A model generated the notes under the pieces. That model was not told the origin of the DNA and did not search any database. It worked only from the letters and a program-made list of their open reading frames with translations. The position numbers and the translations under genes were made by a program. From positions 1 through 64,000 of the forward strand of contig NZ_VZCB01000046.1 in assembly GCF_009494395.1 (NCBI RefSeq): DNA of 64,000 bases. The letters run 5' to 3'. Each line of letters starts with the position of its first letter. Positions within the stretch are counted from its first letter, which is position 1. This document shows, piece after piece, positions 50,562-59,366 of the stretch. This DNA is from Segatella copri. GTDB taxonomy: Bacteria; Bacteroidota; Bacteroidia; Bacteroidales; Bacteroidaceae.

Positions 50562-51719
50562 TTAAAAGTCTTCAGTGATGTAACCCTTTGGCAACTGACG
50601 GCAATTGTACTGACTCGCCATAATCTCACCGTAAGCGCCGGCAGAGCGGAGAGCGATGAGGTCGCCGCGATGGGTCTTGTTCAAGTCGGTTGCCTTAGCG
50701 AATACATCGCTTGATTCACAGATAGGGCCTACCACATCGTATGTCTCCATAGGTTCATCGCTGGAGATATTCTCGATTTTGTGATATGCCTGATAGAGGG
50801 CAGGGCGAATCAAATCGGTCATTCCGGCATCAACGATGGCGAACTGCTTGGCTGTACCCTGTTTGATGTAGAGGGTCTTGGTGATGAGGCTTCCCATCTG
50901 ACCTACTACGGCACGACCTAACTCGAAGTGGAGTTTCTGACCATCACGCAACTTCAACTTCTTGGCGTATGTATCAAAGTAATCCTTGAAGTCAGGGATT
51001 GGTACACGGTTAGGGTGGTTATAATCGATGCCCAGGCCACCACCTACGTTGATGTTCTTAACCACGATATGATGAGCTTCCAGCTGGTTCTGCAACTCGT
51101 TGATTCGGTTGCAGAGAGCCTCGAAGTCACCCATGTCAAGTATCTGACTACCAATGTGGAAGTGAAGTCCCAGGAACTTGATGTTCTTCATTTTTGCAGC
51201 TTCCTCGATGACGCTCTCCATATCGCGCATGGCGATACCGAACTTGTTCTCTGCCAGACCGGTTGTGATGTTGGCATGAGTATGAGCGCCCACATCAGGG
51301 TTGATGCGGAAGCACACCTGAGCTATCTTATTCTGTTTTTCTGCAAGTTCGTTAATAATCTCAAGTTCCGGAATGCTCTCTACATTGAAGCAGAAGATGC
51401 CCTTCTCCAGACCGAGATTGATTTCCCAATCACTCTTGCCTACACCTGCATATACAATCTTGCTGGCAGGGAAACCTGCCTTGATGGCTGCCTGAATCTC
51501 TCCTCCGCTCACGCAGTCGGCTCCTAATCCTGCCTGACAGATGATGTTGAGCACCTTAGGATTGGCGTTTGCCTTCACGGCATAGTGAACCTCAAATCCC
51601 GGATGTTTGCCAGCCTCTTCGTTGATGGTCTTCAAGGTTTGGCGCAACACATTGGTGTCGTAATAGTAAAATGGAGTCTGTATCTCCTGAAATTTGTCAA
51701 TCGGAAATGTTCCTTTCAT
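50562..51719 (-). CDS. lysA: Diaminopimelate decarboxylase
   Basis: A 385-residue fold-III PLP enzyme that makes lysine from meso-diaminopimelate. The PLP lysine is K49 in VHYAVKANANP. The GGG loop is in NINVGGGLGIDY, and the substrate-site cysteine is in GPICESSDVF. Complete. It lies downstream of lysC on the same strand, with a heptanucleotide tract between, and completes the lysine branch with dapA at 8.2 kb. Confidence 0.97.
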   Translation of the reverse strand: MKGTFPIDKFQEIQTPFYYYDTNVLRQTLKTINEEAGKHPGFEVHYAVKANANPKVLNIICQAGLGADCVSGGEIQAAIKAGFPASKIVYAGVGKSDWEINLGLEKGIFCFNVESIPELEIINELAEKQNKIAQVCFRINPDVGAHTHANITTGLAENKFGIAMRDMESVIEEAAKMKNIKFLGLHFHIGSQILDMGDFEALCNRINELQNQLEAHHIVVKNINVGGGLGIDYNHPNRVPIPDFKDYFDTYAKKLKLRDGQKLHFELGRAVVGQMGSLITKTLYIKQGTAKQFAIVDAGMTDLIRPALYQAYHKIENISSDEPMETYDVVGPICESSDVFAKATDLNKTHRGDLIALRSAGAYGEIMASQYNCRQLPKGYITEDF

Positions 51720-51771
51720 TTCGCTTAGTCTTAAATTAATATCTTATTATAGTCAAATTAGAAATCAAACG

Positions 51772-51832
51772 AAGAGTGGACAGGAATCATTACATACGAA
51801 TTCTCCACTCTTCACTCTTCGTTCTTCACTGG
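51772..51832. repeat. TTCACTC heptanucleotide tract with inverted partner
   Basis: CCACTCT, TCACTCT, TCGTTCT, TCACTGG in 7-bp steps at about 51805-51832. AACGAAGAGTGGA at 51769-51781 is its reverse complement. It lies between lysC and lysA. Confidence 0.75.
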
Positions 51833-51836
51833 TATA

Positions 51837-53156
51837 TTACTTCTCGAACAATACCTTGCTCAAGTTCTGTAATGCCTGCTTCTTGTCTCTCTCCTTGATG
51901 AGGAATGAGATGTTGTAGTTGCTGCCACCGTATGAAACCATGCGGATAGGGATGTTCTTCAATGCATCGGTTGCGATGGTCTCGAAGCCTACATTGCTCC
52001 AATCCAGGTCACCAACAACGCAGATGATACACATGTCTGCATCTACGGTAACAGTACCATACTTCTTCAGCTCATTGACGATGTCGTTGAGGTGAGTGTC
52101 GTTGTCGATACTCATGCTCACGCCTACCTCTGAGGTAGCAATCATGTCGATTGGAGTCTGGTAGCTCTCGAAGATTTCAAATACCTTGCGCAGGAAACCT
52201 GTGGCGAGCAACATGCGGCTACTCTTGATCTTGATAGCTGTGATGTTGTCTTTGGCAGCAACAGCCTTGATCTTGCCGCGAACGATGACGTTGTCGATGA
52301 TGGTACCGTCAGCCTTTGGATCCATGGTGTTCTTCAAGCGTACAGGAATGCCGGCATACTTAGCTGGCTGTACGCAGGTAGGGTGGAGAATCTTTGCACC
52401 GAAGTAAGCCAACTCGGCAGCCTCTTCAAAGTTAAGCTGGCGAACAGCTTCTGTGTGCTCAACGATACGAGGGTCGTTGTTGTGCATACCGTCGATATCT
52501 GTCCAGATCTGAATCTCCTCAGCAGGGAGAGCTGCACCGATGAGTGATGCTGTGTAGTCGCTACCACCACGCTGGAGGTTGTCTATCTCACCGTAAGCAT
52601 TGCGGCAGATGAAGCCCTGGGTGATGTAAATCTGATAGCCCTGATTCTCCTCCATGATAGCAGCAAGCTTTTCCTTGATGTACTGTGGATCTGGCTCAGC
52701 ATTCTTGTCTGTGCGCATGAAATCCAATGCGTTGAGCAATACTGCCTTTACGCCCTGTTCCTTCAAGTAGTTTACAACCATGTTGGTGCTCATCATCTCA
52801 CCTTGAGCTACGATGCTCTTTTCCTCGAAAGAAGTGAAGAGATCCTTGGTAAATGAGCGGAGATAGTTGAACTCTCCCTGCAGGAACTCACGTGTGGTCT
52901 GTTTCATCTCATCTGTAGAGTAGAGCTCTTCCACGTGCTGCATGTATTTCTTCTCCAAGTTGTTGATTACCTCGTTTGCACCCTCTGGATTCTTCTTGTA
53001 AAGATAGTCAGAGATCTCAACGAGAGAGTTTGTTGTACCGCTCATCGCAGACAATACGATGAAAGTTGGTTCACCTGATTCTGTAACCAAAGAGGCTACT
53101 CCCTTCATGCGCTCTGGTGAGCCTACAGAAGTACCTCCGAATTTCATTACCTTCAT
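51837..53156 (-). CDS. lysC: Aspartate kinase (monofunctional)
   Basis: A 439-residue aspartokinase, the first enzyme of the aspartate family pathway. The kinase domain has MKVMKFGGTSVGSPE at the start, GGSDYTASLIGAALPAEEIQIWTDIDG near residues 200-225, and TCVQPAKYAGIPVRLKNT. Two C-terminal ACT domains (residues about 300-439; GVSMSIDN) would bind lysine or threonine for feedback control. It is not fused to homoserine dehydrogenase. It lies between ftsE-like and lysA genes on the same strand. Confidence 0.96.
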   Translation of the reverse strand: MKVMKFGGTSVGSPERMKGVASLVTESGEPTFIVLSAMSGTTNSLVEISDYLYKKNPEGANEVINNLEKKYMQHVEELYSTDEMKQTTREFLQGEFNYLRSFTKDLFTSFEEKSIVAQGEMMSTNMVVNYLKEQGVKAVLLNALDFMRTDKNAEPDPQYIKEKLAAIMEENQGYQIYITQGFICRNAYGEIDNLQRGGSDYTASLIGAALPAEEIQIWTDIDGMHNNDPRIVEHTEAVRQLNFEEAAELAYFGAKILHPTCVQPAKYAGIPVRLKNTMDPKADGTIIDNVIVRGKIKAVAAKDNITAIKIKSSRMLLATGFLRKVFEIFESYQTPIDMIATSEVGVSMSIDNDTHLNDIVNELKKYGTVTVDADMCIICVVGDLDWSNVGFETIATDALKNIPIRMVSYGGSNYNISFLIKERDKKQALQNLSKVLFEK

Positions 53157-53194
53157 AGTCGTAATATTTTAATAATTTATAATTTACATTTCAT

Positions 53195-53911
53195 TTAATT
53201 CTCCTCGCCATCTTCGGTGAGGTCGATGTGATTGTATTCTTTCGTTACGTCGCGTAAAATTCCGTCTTTGCAGCGATATACGATACCTGGGAATTTGTCA
53301 AGCATCGGGATGTTGTGGGTTGTCATCACTACGGCGGTGCCTTGTTTGGTGATGTCTTTCAGCAGACTCACAATGTTGGTGGCAGTCTCCGGGTCGAGAT
53401 TGCCCGTAGGCTCATCTGCGATGATAATCTTAGGATTGTTGAGCAGAGCTCTTGCTATAGCCACACGCTGCTGCTCACCGCCAGAGAGTTCATGAGGCAT
53501 CTTGTCGATTTTATCTATCATGCCAACCTCGTTGAGAACTTCTTCAATGCGCTGGGTGATTTCTTTCTTTCCCTTCCATTTAGTTGCCTTGAGCACGAAC
53601 TCAAAGTTCTTGCGGACTGTGCGGTCGTGGAGCAACTGGAAGTCCTGGAAGATAATGCCCAGTTCTTTGCGTAATGCTGGTATTTCCTTGCGCTTGATGG
53701 TCTTGAGGTCTCTACCGAGGATTTCAGCTTTCTCGGTTTCGCCTTCTACTAGATCAAGCTCGCAATAAAGAGTCTTTAAAAGAGAACTCTTACCAGATCC
53801 CACTTTACCGATAAGGTAAGCAAACTCGCCTTCATCAATATGGAAATTGATGTCCTTGAGGATGCATTTGTCGGCTTGGTATATGCTTACATTTTGATAA
53901 TCTATTAACAT
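53195..53911 (-). CDS. ftsE: FtsE-like ABC transporter ATP-binding protein
   Basis: A 238-residue ABC ATPase. Walker A is GKVGSGKSS (near residue 37), the signature is [16 protein letters not shown] and Walker B is [24 protein letters not shown] and the overall length match FtsE, which with FtsX controls peptidoglycan hydrolases at division. No ftsX gene is adjacent, so the partner must be elsewhere. It sits between hisIE and lysC in the same-direction run. Confidence 0.85.
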   Translation of the reverse strand: MLIDYQNVSIYQADKCILKDINFHIDEGEFAYLIGKVGSGKSSLLKTLYCELDLVEGETEKAEILGRDLKTIKRKEIPALRKELGIIFQDFQLLHDRTVRKNFEFVLKATKWKGKKEITQRIEEVLNEVGMIDKIDKMPHELSGGEQQRVAIARALLNNPKIIIADEPTGNLDPETATNIVSLLKDITKQGTAVVMTTHNIPMLDKFPGIVYRCKDGILRDVTKEYNHIDLTEDGEEN

Positions 53912-53939
53912 CTCCTAATTTTTTCTCTTTGTTATTGGT

Positions 53940-54587
53940 TTATTTCATCTCGCCCTTGCTTTTGGCTATGCGGCGTTTCTTATCCCAGTCCGGGTCGTGG
54001 CGCATCTGTAATTCCTTCACTACATCTTCTATTCTCAAGCCCTTGCTGGTGAGCAATACGATGAGATGGTAGAGGAGGTCTGAACTTTCGTAGATGAGCT
54101 TTTCGTCATTGCCGTTTGTGGCTTCGATGATTGTCTCAACTGCTTCTTCTCCAACCTTTTGTGCCATTTTGTTAACGCCTTTCTTGAAAAGACTTGTTGT
54201 ATAGCTGCCTTCTGGCATCTCTTCATGGCGCTTATCAATGAAGTCTTGAAGTTCTGACAGGAAGAGAATCGGATTCAGAGTGTTCTCTTCTGCCCAGCAA
54301 GTATCTGTACCCTTGTGGCAGGTAGGTCCGTCTGGATGTACCTTTACCAATAAGGTGTCGTTATCGCAATCGTTCTGGATGCTGACGAGGTTGAGGAAAT
54401 TTCCTGATGTCTCGCCTTTTGTCCAAAGGCAGTTTCTGGAGCGGCTCCAGAAGGTTACCTTCTTTGTTTCTATGGTTTTATCGTATGCTTCCTTGTTCAT
54501 GAAGCCAAGCATCAAGACGTTTTTGGTTACTGCGTCCTGGATGATTGCCGGAACAAGTCCACCCATTTTTTCAAAATCTATTTCCAT
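53940..54587 (-). CDS. hisIE: Bifunctional phosphoribosyl-AMP cyclohydrolase / phosphoribosyl-ATP pyrophosphatase
   Basis: A 215-residue two-domain enzyme. The cyclohydrolase half (residues about 1-110) has TKKVTFWSRSRNCLWTKGETSGN-type sequence and the metal site DCDNDTLL with CHKGTDTCW. The pyrophosphatase half (about 115-215) has YTTSLFKKGVNKMAQKVGEEAVETIIEA and ESSDLLYHLIVLL. It carries out steps 2 and 3 of histidine synthesis. It starts 30 bp after hisF. Confidence 0.97.
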   Translation of the reverse strand: MEIDFEKMGGLVPAIIQDAVTKNVLMLGFMNKEAYDKTIETKKVTFWSRSRNCLWTKGETSGNFLNLVSIQNDCDNDTLLVKVHPDGPTCHKGTDTCWAEENTLNPILFLSELQDFIDKRHEEMPEGSYTTSLFKKGVNKMAQKVGEEAVETIIEATNGNDEKLIYESSDLLYHLIVLLTSKGLRIEDVVKELQMRHDPDWDKKRRIAKSKGEMK

Positions 54588-54617
54588 TGTATCTTGTTTA
54601 AACTGTTTATTTTCTTT

Positions 54618-55397
54618 TTATATTCTCACGTTGATACCTTCTTCTCTCAAGTAGTGCTTGAGGTCAGGAATGGCGATTTCGCCAAAGTGGAAGACGCTGG
54701 CTGCCAAGGCTGCATCAGCTTTTCCTAATGTGAATGCATCACGGAAATGCTCCATCTTGCCTGCGCCACCTGATGCGATGATTGGGATACTTACCTCTTC
54801 GGCCAGTCGGGCAAGAGCTTCGTTGGCAAAACCTTGCTTTACGCCGTCATGATCCATACTGGTGAAGAGAATCTCGCCAGCACCGCGGTCGGCTACTTCC
54901 TTTGCCCAGTCGAACAAGCCAAGTTCTACCCGTTCTCGGCCTCCCTTCACGTAGCAATGCCATCCATCTGCATCCAGGCGGGCATCAATGGCGCATACGC
55001 AAACCTGAGAACCGTAATGATTGGCTATCTCATTGATGAGTTCAGGATGTCGGATGGCTGCACTGTTGATGCTCACCTTGTCGGCTCCTGCATTCAATAG
55101 ACGATCAACGTCTTTAAGCTCGTTGATGCCACCGCCCACAGTAAATGGAATGTTGATTTCGGCAGCCACACGAGTCACCATATCGGTAAAGGTCTTGCGC
55201 TCTTCGAAGCTGGCAGTAATGTCGAGAAAGACGAGTTCGTCGGCTCCGGCATCGCTATAGGCTTTACCCAGTTCTACTGGATCGCCTGCACTACGGAGGT
55301 TGACGAAGTTGGTACCCTTTACTGTCTCTCCGTTCTTGACATCGAGGCAAGGGACGATTCGTTTTGCCAAGCCTTTTTTACTTTGAACTTTGAACAT
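54618..55397 (-). CDS. hisF: Imidazole glycerol phosphate synthase subunit HisF, start codon within a repeat tract
   Basis: A 259-residue cyclase subunit that works with HisH. The barrel has [19 protein letters not shown] with catalytic Asp, GAD-type phosphate sites and VCAIDARLD with the second Asp. Related proteins start directly at MLAKRI...; here the only ATG gives an extra MFKVQSKKG, encoded by the TTGAACT tract at 55381-55422. Either the repeat has supplied a new start codon or translation begins at the TTG of GLAKRI. The core enzyme is complete. Confidence 0.95.
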   Translation of the reverse strand: MFKVQSKKGLAKRIVPCLDVKNGETVKGTNFVNLRSAGDPVELGKAYSDAGADELVFLDITASFEERKTFTDMVTRVAAEINIPFTVGGGINELKDVDRLLNAGADKVSINSAAIRHPELINEIANHYGSQVCVCAIDARLDADGWHCYVKGGRERVELGLFDWAKEVADRGAGEILFTSMDHDGVKQGFANEALARLAEEVSIPIIASGGAGKMEHFRDAFTLGKADAALAASVFHFGEIAIPDLKHYLREEGINVRI

Positions 55398-55450
55398 TGA
55401 ACTTTGAACTTTATGATTACTTAACTCCTAGCTAATCACTAATCACTAAC
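55381..55450. repeat. TTGAACT and TTAGTGA heptanucleotide tract overlapping the hisF start and hisA end
   Basis: TTTGAACT/TTGAACA/TTGAACT/TTGAACT/TTATGAT at 55381-55422, then CTAATCACTAATCACTAAC at 55432-55450. The first part encodes the start of hisF; the second encodes the last residues of hisA (VVSD). Confidence 0.85.
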
Positions 55451-56158
55451 AACCAGCTTTTCAATATTGATTTTACCCTCGTAGAATGCTTTTCCAAAGA
55501 CTACGGCAGGAATGCCAGCGGCTTCCAAAGCCTGTATGTCTTCATTGCAGCTTACACCGCCAGAAGCGATGAGATGCAACTGAGGGTAGGTTTCCATAAC
55601 CTTTTTATATAGGTCGATGGCTGGACCCTGTAAGGTTCCATCCTTGCTGATTTCCGTGCAGAGTACGTAGCGCACTCCTTTATCAATGTACTTCTTGAGG
55701 AATGGAAGAAGGTCTTCTGAAGAATCTTCTTTCCAGCCATTGATGGAAATCTTGCCGTTTCTTACATCGGCTCCCAGAATGAGTTTATCTGCTCCATACT
55801 TGTCCAGCCATTCCATAAAAAGGTCGGGATTGGTCACGGCGATACTACCCACTGTTACCATCGTTGCCCCAGCGTCAAAAGCCTTCTCTATATCTTCCTC
55901 GGTCTTGATGCCACCGCCAAAATCAACCACAAGATTTGTCTCTGCAGTGATGGCTTTCAGTACGGCATCATTCACGATGTGCTTTGATTTGGCACCGTCC
56001 AGGTCTACTACATGAAGTCTCTTAAATCCCAGACTTTCAAAATGTTTAGCCACTTCGGCAGGATTATCATTGTAGACTTTTTTCTGGTCGTAGTCGCCCT
56101 TGGTAAGTCTGACACACTGACCATTAATCAAGTCGATGGCTGGAATTAATTCTATCAT
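55439..56158 (-). CDS. hisA: Phosphoribosylformimino-AICAR phosphate isomerase
   Basis: A 239-residue TIM-barrel isomerase of histidine synthesis. The N-terminus MIELIPAIDLINGQCVRLTKG holds the catalytic Asp. DFGGGIKTEEDIEKAFDAGA and GADVRNGKISINGW (second Asp) follow, then TEISKDGTLQGPAIDLY and LIASGGVS. The ATG at 56158 overlaps the hisH stop by 4 bp (ATGA). The last codons fall in a heptanucleotide tract. Confidence 0.97.
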   Translation of the reverse strand: MIELIPAIDLINGQCVRLTKGDYDQKKVYNDNPAEVAKHFESLGFKRLHVVDLDGAKSKHIVNDAVLKAITAETNLVVDFGGGIKTEEDIEKAFDAGATMVTVGSIAVTNPDLFMEWLDKYGADKLILGADVRNGKISINGWKEDSSEDLLPFLKKYIDKGVRYVLCTEISKDGTLQGPAIDLYKKVMETYPQLHLIASGGVSCNEDIQALEAAGIPAVVFGKAFYEGKINIEKLVVSD

Positions 56159-56796
56159 ATTTCTTTTATCTCTAAGAAGTTCTTTATAATCTGTTCTCCC
56201 ACCTTGCCGCTTTTTTCCGGATGAAATTGGCAAGTGAAGAAATTGTCTTTGTGGAGCGATGCGCTGTAGGGAAGAATATAATCTGCCTTGGCGATTGTCT
56301 CCTCGCAGAGAGGTACATAATAACTATGTACGAAATAAGAGTAGGGATGTGATAAGGCATCTGAAATGATTTCGTCTGTTTCGTCAATTCTGTTGCCGAA
56401 TCCCCTATAAAGGTCTGTTTTCAAATCGTAAATCTCATTCCATCCCATAGCTGGCACTTTGTCTTCATGCTTCTGCGGTTGAAAACGCTTTACATCTACA
56501 TCAAAGATGCCGATGCAGTCTACATTGCCTTCCTCCGAGTGACGGCACAACAGTTGCTGCCCTACGCAGATGCCCAGGACGGGTTGTTTCAAGTTTTTTA
56601 TCACTTGATCCAGTTTGTGTGCCTTTAGATAATCCATGGCTTCTCGAGCTTGACCTTGTCCCGGGAAGAGTACACGGTCTGCTTTCTGAAGTATTTCGGC
56701 ATCATCGGTGAGCATAGGCTCAATCCCTAAACGCTTCATGGCGTTGACTACCGAATAGATGTTTCCGGCATTGTATTTTACGATTGCTACATCCAT
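56155..56796 (-). CDS. hisH: Imidazole glycerol phosphate synthase subunit HisH
   Basis: A 213-residue class I glutamine amidotransferase that feeds ammonia to HisF. The nucleophile is C77 in GICVGQQLL, with H and E in TCQFHPEKSG near the end. It is first in the order hisH-hisA-hisF-hisIE. The earlier histidine genes (hisG, hisD, hisC, hisB) are not adjacent. Promoter box at 56825-56832. Confidence 0.97.
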   Translation of the reverse strand: MDVAIVKYNAGNIYSVVNAMKRLGIEPMLTDDAEILQKADRVLFPGQGQAREAMDYLKAHKLDQVIKNLKQPVLGICVGQQLLCRHSEEGNVDCIGIFDVDVKRFQPQKHEDKVPAMGWNEIYDLKTDLYRGFGNRIDETDEIISDALSHPYSYFVHSYYVPLCEETIAKADYILPYSASLHKDNFFTCQFHPEKSGKVGEQIIKNFLEIKEI

Positions 56797-56824
56797 AACC
56801 TAACGTATTTCTAGTTTTCAGTTG

Positions 56825-56832
56825 CAAAGGTA
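56825..56832 (-). promoter_or_regulatory. Promoter box of the hisHAF-IE run
   Basis: TACCTTTG on the minus strand, about 30 nt before hisH. Confidence 0.65.
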
Positions 56833-56914
56833 CATATTTTCTTTCAATTTAAAGAAAATATTAGCAAAAAGATTACGGAAACAAGGAAATTTCTTGCAGA
56901 TAGTTAGTAAAAGG

Positions 56915-56971
56915 GACAGAAAAACCGTCTTTATTATCCCGAATGGTGATAATAAAGACGGTTTTTCTGTC
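56915..56971. terminator. Very long perfect hairpin after the FHA gene
   Basis: Arms 56915-56938 and 56948-56971 are perfect 24-bp reverse complements with a 9-nt loop. It lies 26 bp after the FHA gene stop and ahead of the his promoter, so it probably ends FHA transcription on the minus strand. Confidence 0.8.
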
Positions 56972-56997
56972 ATTTTATCTTGTCTCTATTTTTTCTT

Positions 56998-57531
56998 TTA
57001 TTTTTCTTCGCTATCAGCCGTTCTGAGAATGATACTCGTTGCTCCGATGGTGAAGAGGGTACCGTCTTCAATGACACGTCGTTCACGGTCGCCCAATATC
57101 TCATTGTCTACGAAGGTTCCTGTATAGCTTGGACCATCGCGGAGAACGTACTTTAAACGTCCTTTTTTGTCGCGGCTGACATTGATGACGCAGTGGTTCA
57201 TGTCTACGCTAGGGTCTACAGTCTCAATAGGACAGTTGATGCCACTGTTTTTCATGTATCTGCCAATTACATTATCACCCATTTGAAGTGGAATGACCTG
57301 CTTGTATGCGAATACGTTCTCGATAACTACGATAGAACCCACGCCGTTTTCATTGGCATTTTCGTCTATAGTCTCTTCCTTGCGGGTTTCGCGAAGTTTG
57401 GATACACCCATACGGATTCCAAACTGTTTGTTGCAGTTTGGGCAAACGAAGACGAGGCTTTGACCTGCTTCATACTTGGTTTCATCGAATGTGATGAAAT
57501 TATCGCATTTCGGGCAGCGTACTCTTTTCAT
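56998..57531 (-). CDS. Zinc-ribbon and FHA domain protein
   Basis: A 177-residue cytoplasmic protein. The N-terminus is a zinc ribbon (CPKC near residue 6 and CPNC near residue 32, MJ0042-like). After a linker with acidic residues comes an FHA domain (residues about 85-170: DNVIGRYMKNSG, DPSVDMNHCVINVSRD, GPSYTGTFVDNEIL). FHA domains bind phosphothreonine, so it probably reads Ser/Thr kinase signals; no kinase is adjacent. It lies 31 bp downstream of the HU/SPOR gene on the same strand. Confidence 0.88.
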   Translation of the reverse strand: MKRVRCPKCDNFITFDETKYEAGQSLVFVCPNCNKQFGIRMGVSKLRETRKEETIDENANENGVGSIVVIENVFAYKQVIPLQMGDNVIGRYMKNSGINCPIETVDPSVDMNHCVINVSRDKKGRLKYVLRDGPSYTGTFVDNEILGDRERRVIEDGTLFTIGATSIILRTADSEEK

Positions 57532-57562
57532 ATGTTTTTTCTTTATTTCTTTTGTTTCTTGA

Positions 57563-58657
57563 TTATTCCTTTACTTTTGTAATCCAGCCATCCGTGAACT
57601 CCTCATAGTTGTGTAAGCGATTGAGAGCTGTATATGCCTCATTTTCTGTGCTGTACGAACCGTAGATTACTTTTACATTGGTATCGGTGATAAGTACTCG
57701 AGCTTCCTTGAACCCCTTGTTCTGTAAATATTCTGCGTATGTGGCAGCATTGCGCTTGGTAATGCGGCTAGCCAGTACAATGCTGTAATAGGCAGAAGAT
57801 GTGGTGGTTATTTCGCTGTCCTGGGTCATCTTGCCAGTATTGACGGCAGGGGTTTCTGCAGCCTGAACATTGTTGGCTAATACCAACTCGTGGGCAGGCT
57901 GTGTCAATTCCTTAGGCATTACCTTGGTAAGCATACCTGTGTCGATTTGACTCTTCTGGACGTTAGAAGTGCCTAATGGGGTAGAAAGTGTGAAAAACGC
58001 AATGATGGCGATGCAGGCTGCAGCTATATTGCGAAGCCAACTCTTTCGGATACTGATAAATTCTGTACTTGAGTTCTCTTCTTCCTCTTCTTCGTTGATG
58101 AATACGGAGTTGTTGGCAGAGACAATGTTTGCCTCTTCCTTAATGTCGGAACTCTCTCTCTGCTGAGCAGGCTTGTATTCGTCTGCAGTCATCTCAACGA
58201 CTGTAGTATGTTCGGCTGCTTCCGTATTCGAAATCTGTGCGAGTGGAAGCATGTCGAAACCGCCTAAACCATACAGCTCAGGTGTTAAGATGCCAGCTTC
58301 ACAAGGTTCGAAAGTATAATTGCCGGTTTCATTCAATATGATGGTGCCGATATCGTTGAGTTCGAATCTGCCTGTATTCTCCAATGTCTGTTTGATTTCT
58401 GCAACTTCATCTGCAATACGGTTCAGCGCTTCTGGGTAGCTGATGTCATATGCTTCTACGTATGAAAGTGCGAGCAGAGAATCGTTCATTGTGAGCTGAG
58501 GATTAAAGCCAATGGTTCTCAGCGGTGGCAAAAACATGTTGTCTCTGCCATCGTAACGTGCATCTACATGATGAGCCATGAAGCCACCAAACTCTGGGAC
58601 AATCACGCAATCGTTGCTCAAAAGTAGGATCTCTATATGTCTTTTTAGTTCATTCAC
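57563..58657 (-). CDS. HU-CCDC81 and SPOR domain membrane protein
   Basis: About 364 residues. The two N-terminal HU-like domains of the CCDC81 bacterial type span about residues 1-150 (HIEILLLSNDCVIVPEFGGF; FLPPLRTIGFNPQL). One transmembrane helix follows near residue 220 (NIAAACIAIIAFFTL). The periplasmic C-terminal SPOR domain (AYYSIVLASRITKRNAATYAEYL...EAYTALNRL) binds denuded peptidoglycan at division sites. Family members open with (M)NELxRHIE, which corresponds to the GTG at 58657. That GTG lies only about 6 nt after a TACCTTTG box, so the mRNA may be leaderless. An in-frame TTG at 58693 is upstream of the box and unlikely. Confidence 0.88.
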   Translation of the reverse strand: MNELKRHIEILLLSNDCVIVPEFGGFMAHHVDARYDGRDNMFLPPLRTIGFNPQLTMNDSLLALSYVEAYDISYPEALNRIADEVAEIKQTLENTGRFELNDIGTIILNETGNYTFEPCEAGILTPELYGLGGFDMLPLAQISNTEAAEHTTVVEMTADEYKPAQQRESSDIKEEANIVSANNSVFINEEEEEENSSTEFISIRKSWLRNIAAACIAIIAFFTLSTPLGTSNVQKSQIDTGMLTKVMPKELTQPAHELVLANNVQAAETPAVNTGKMTQDSEITTTSSAYYSIVLASRITKRNAATYAEYLQNKGFKEARVLITDTNVKVIYGSYSTENEAYTALNRLHNYEEFTDGWITKVKE

Positions 58658-58662
58658 GTTTG

Positions 58663-58670
58663 CAAAGGTA
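58663..58670 (-). promoter_or_regulatory. Promoter box immediately before the HU/SPOR start codon
   Basis: TACCTTTG on the minus strand within about 6 nt of the GTG start (position certain to within 1 bp). Confidence 0.6.
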
Positions 58671-58742
58671 GCTATTTTTTCGGAAAAGACCAACGGTTTT
58701 TGAAGAAAATTTTATCCGGAATGATAAAAAGTTCTAATTGTT

Positions 58743-58772
58743 TTGTCATTCCGAGAAAAAACATTATCTTTG
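58743..58772 (+). promoter_or_regulatory. Promoter of rfbC
   Basis: TTG at 58743-58745 and TATCTTTG at 58765-58772 with a 19-bp spacer; the leader is about 20 nt. Confidence 0.7.
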
Positions 58773-58798
58773 TGCCTAAAAAATAAATAAGGTATATA

Positions 58799-59353
58799 AT
58801 GGAATATACAGAAACAGAAATCGAAGGCGTTTGGATTATCCAACCTAAGGTTTTCAATGATGCCCGAGGTTATTTCTTCGAGGCATGGAAACAGGCAGAG
58901 TTTGATGAGCATATAGGTCATCATGTGGAATTTATACAAGACAACGAGTCTAAGTCTAGTTTCGGTGTGTTGCGCGGACTTCATTATCAGAAAGGTGAAT
59001 TCTCACAAGCTAAGCTGGTACGTGTTATCAAAGGCAAGGTTCTGGATGTTGCCGTTGATTTGCGCCGGAGCAGCAAGACTTTCGGTAAATATATAATGGT
59101 GGAATTGAGCGAGGATAATAAGCGCCAGTTCTTTATTCCTCGTGGCTTTGCCCATGGATTCCTTGTGCTCAGTGAAGAGGCTGTTTTTACTTATAAGGTT
59201 GATAACGTCTATGCACCGCAGCATGAGGCTAGTATCAGGTGGAATGATGAAACCGTAGGTATATCTTGGCCTATAGAGGGCGAAAACGTTGTACTCTCAG
59301 ATAAAGACCTCAATAAGGCAAAGGCTTTTGAGGAGGCTGATTATTTTGAGTAA
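58799..59353 (+). CDS. rfbC: dTDP-4-dehydrorhamnose 3,5-epimerase
   Basis: A 184-residue cupin-fold epimerase of dTDP-L-rhamnose synthesis. Conserved segments are PKVFNDARGYFFEAW, SFGVLRGLHYQKGE with the catalytic His, DVAVDLRRSSKTFGK and FIPRGFAHGFLVLSE with the catalytic Tyr region. Full length. Other rhamnose genes (rfbA, B, D) are not next to it. The rhamnosyltransferase-like gene at 517 may use the product. A lipoprotein gene follows after 13 bp. Confidence 0.96.
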   Translation: MEYTETEIEGVWIIQPKVFNDARGYFFEAWKQAEFDEHIGHHVEFIQDNESKSSFGVLRGLHYQKGEFSQAKLVRVIKGKVLDVAVDLRRSSKTFGKYIMVELSEDNKRQFFIPRGFAHGFLVLSEEAVFTYKVDNVYAPQHEASIRWNDETVGISWPIEGENVVLSDKDLNKAKAFEEADYFE

Positions 59354-59366
59354 TATTAAATTTAAT

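Noticed and set aside
51720..53160. Lysine riboswitch upstream of lysC or lysA
   Set aside because: The gaps are too short or are filled by a heptanucleotide tract, and no L-box-like structure is visible.
53157..53911. ftsX gene expected next to the FtsE-like gene
   Set aside because: No permease-like frame exists between hisIE and lysC; the neighbours are metabolic genes.
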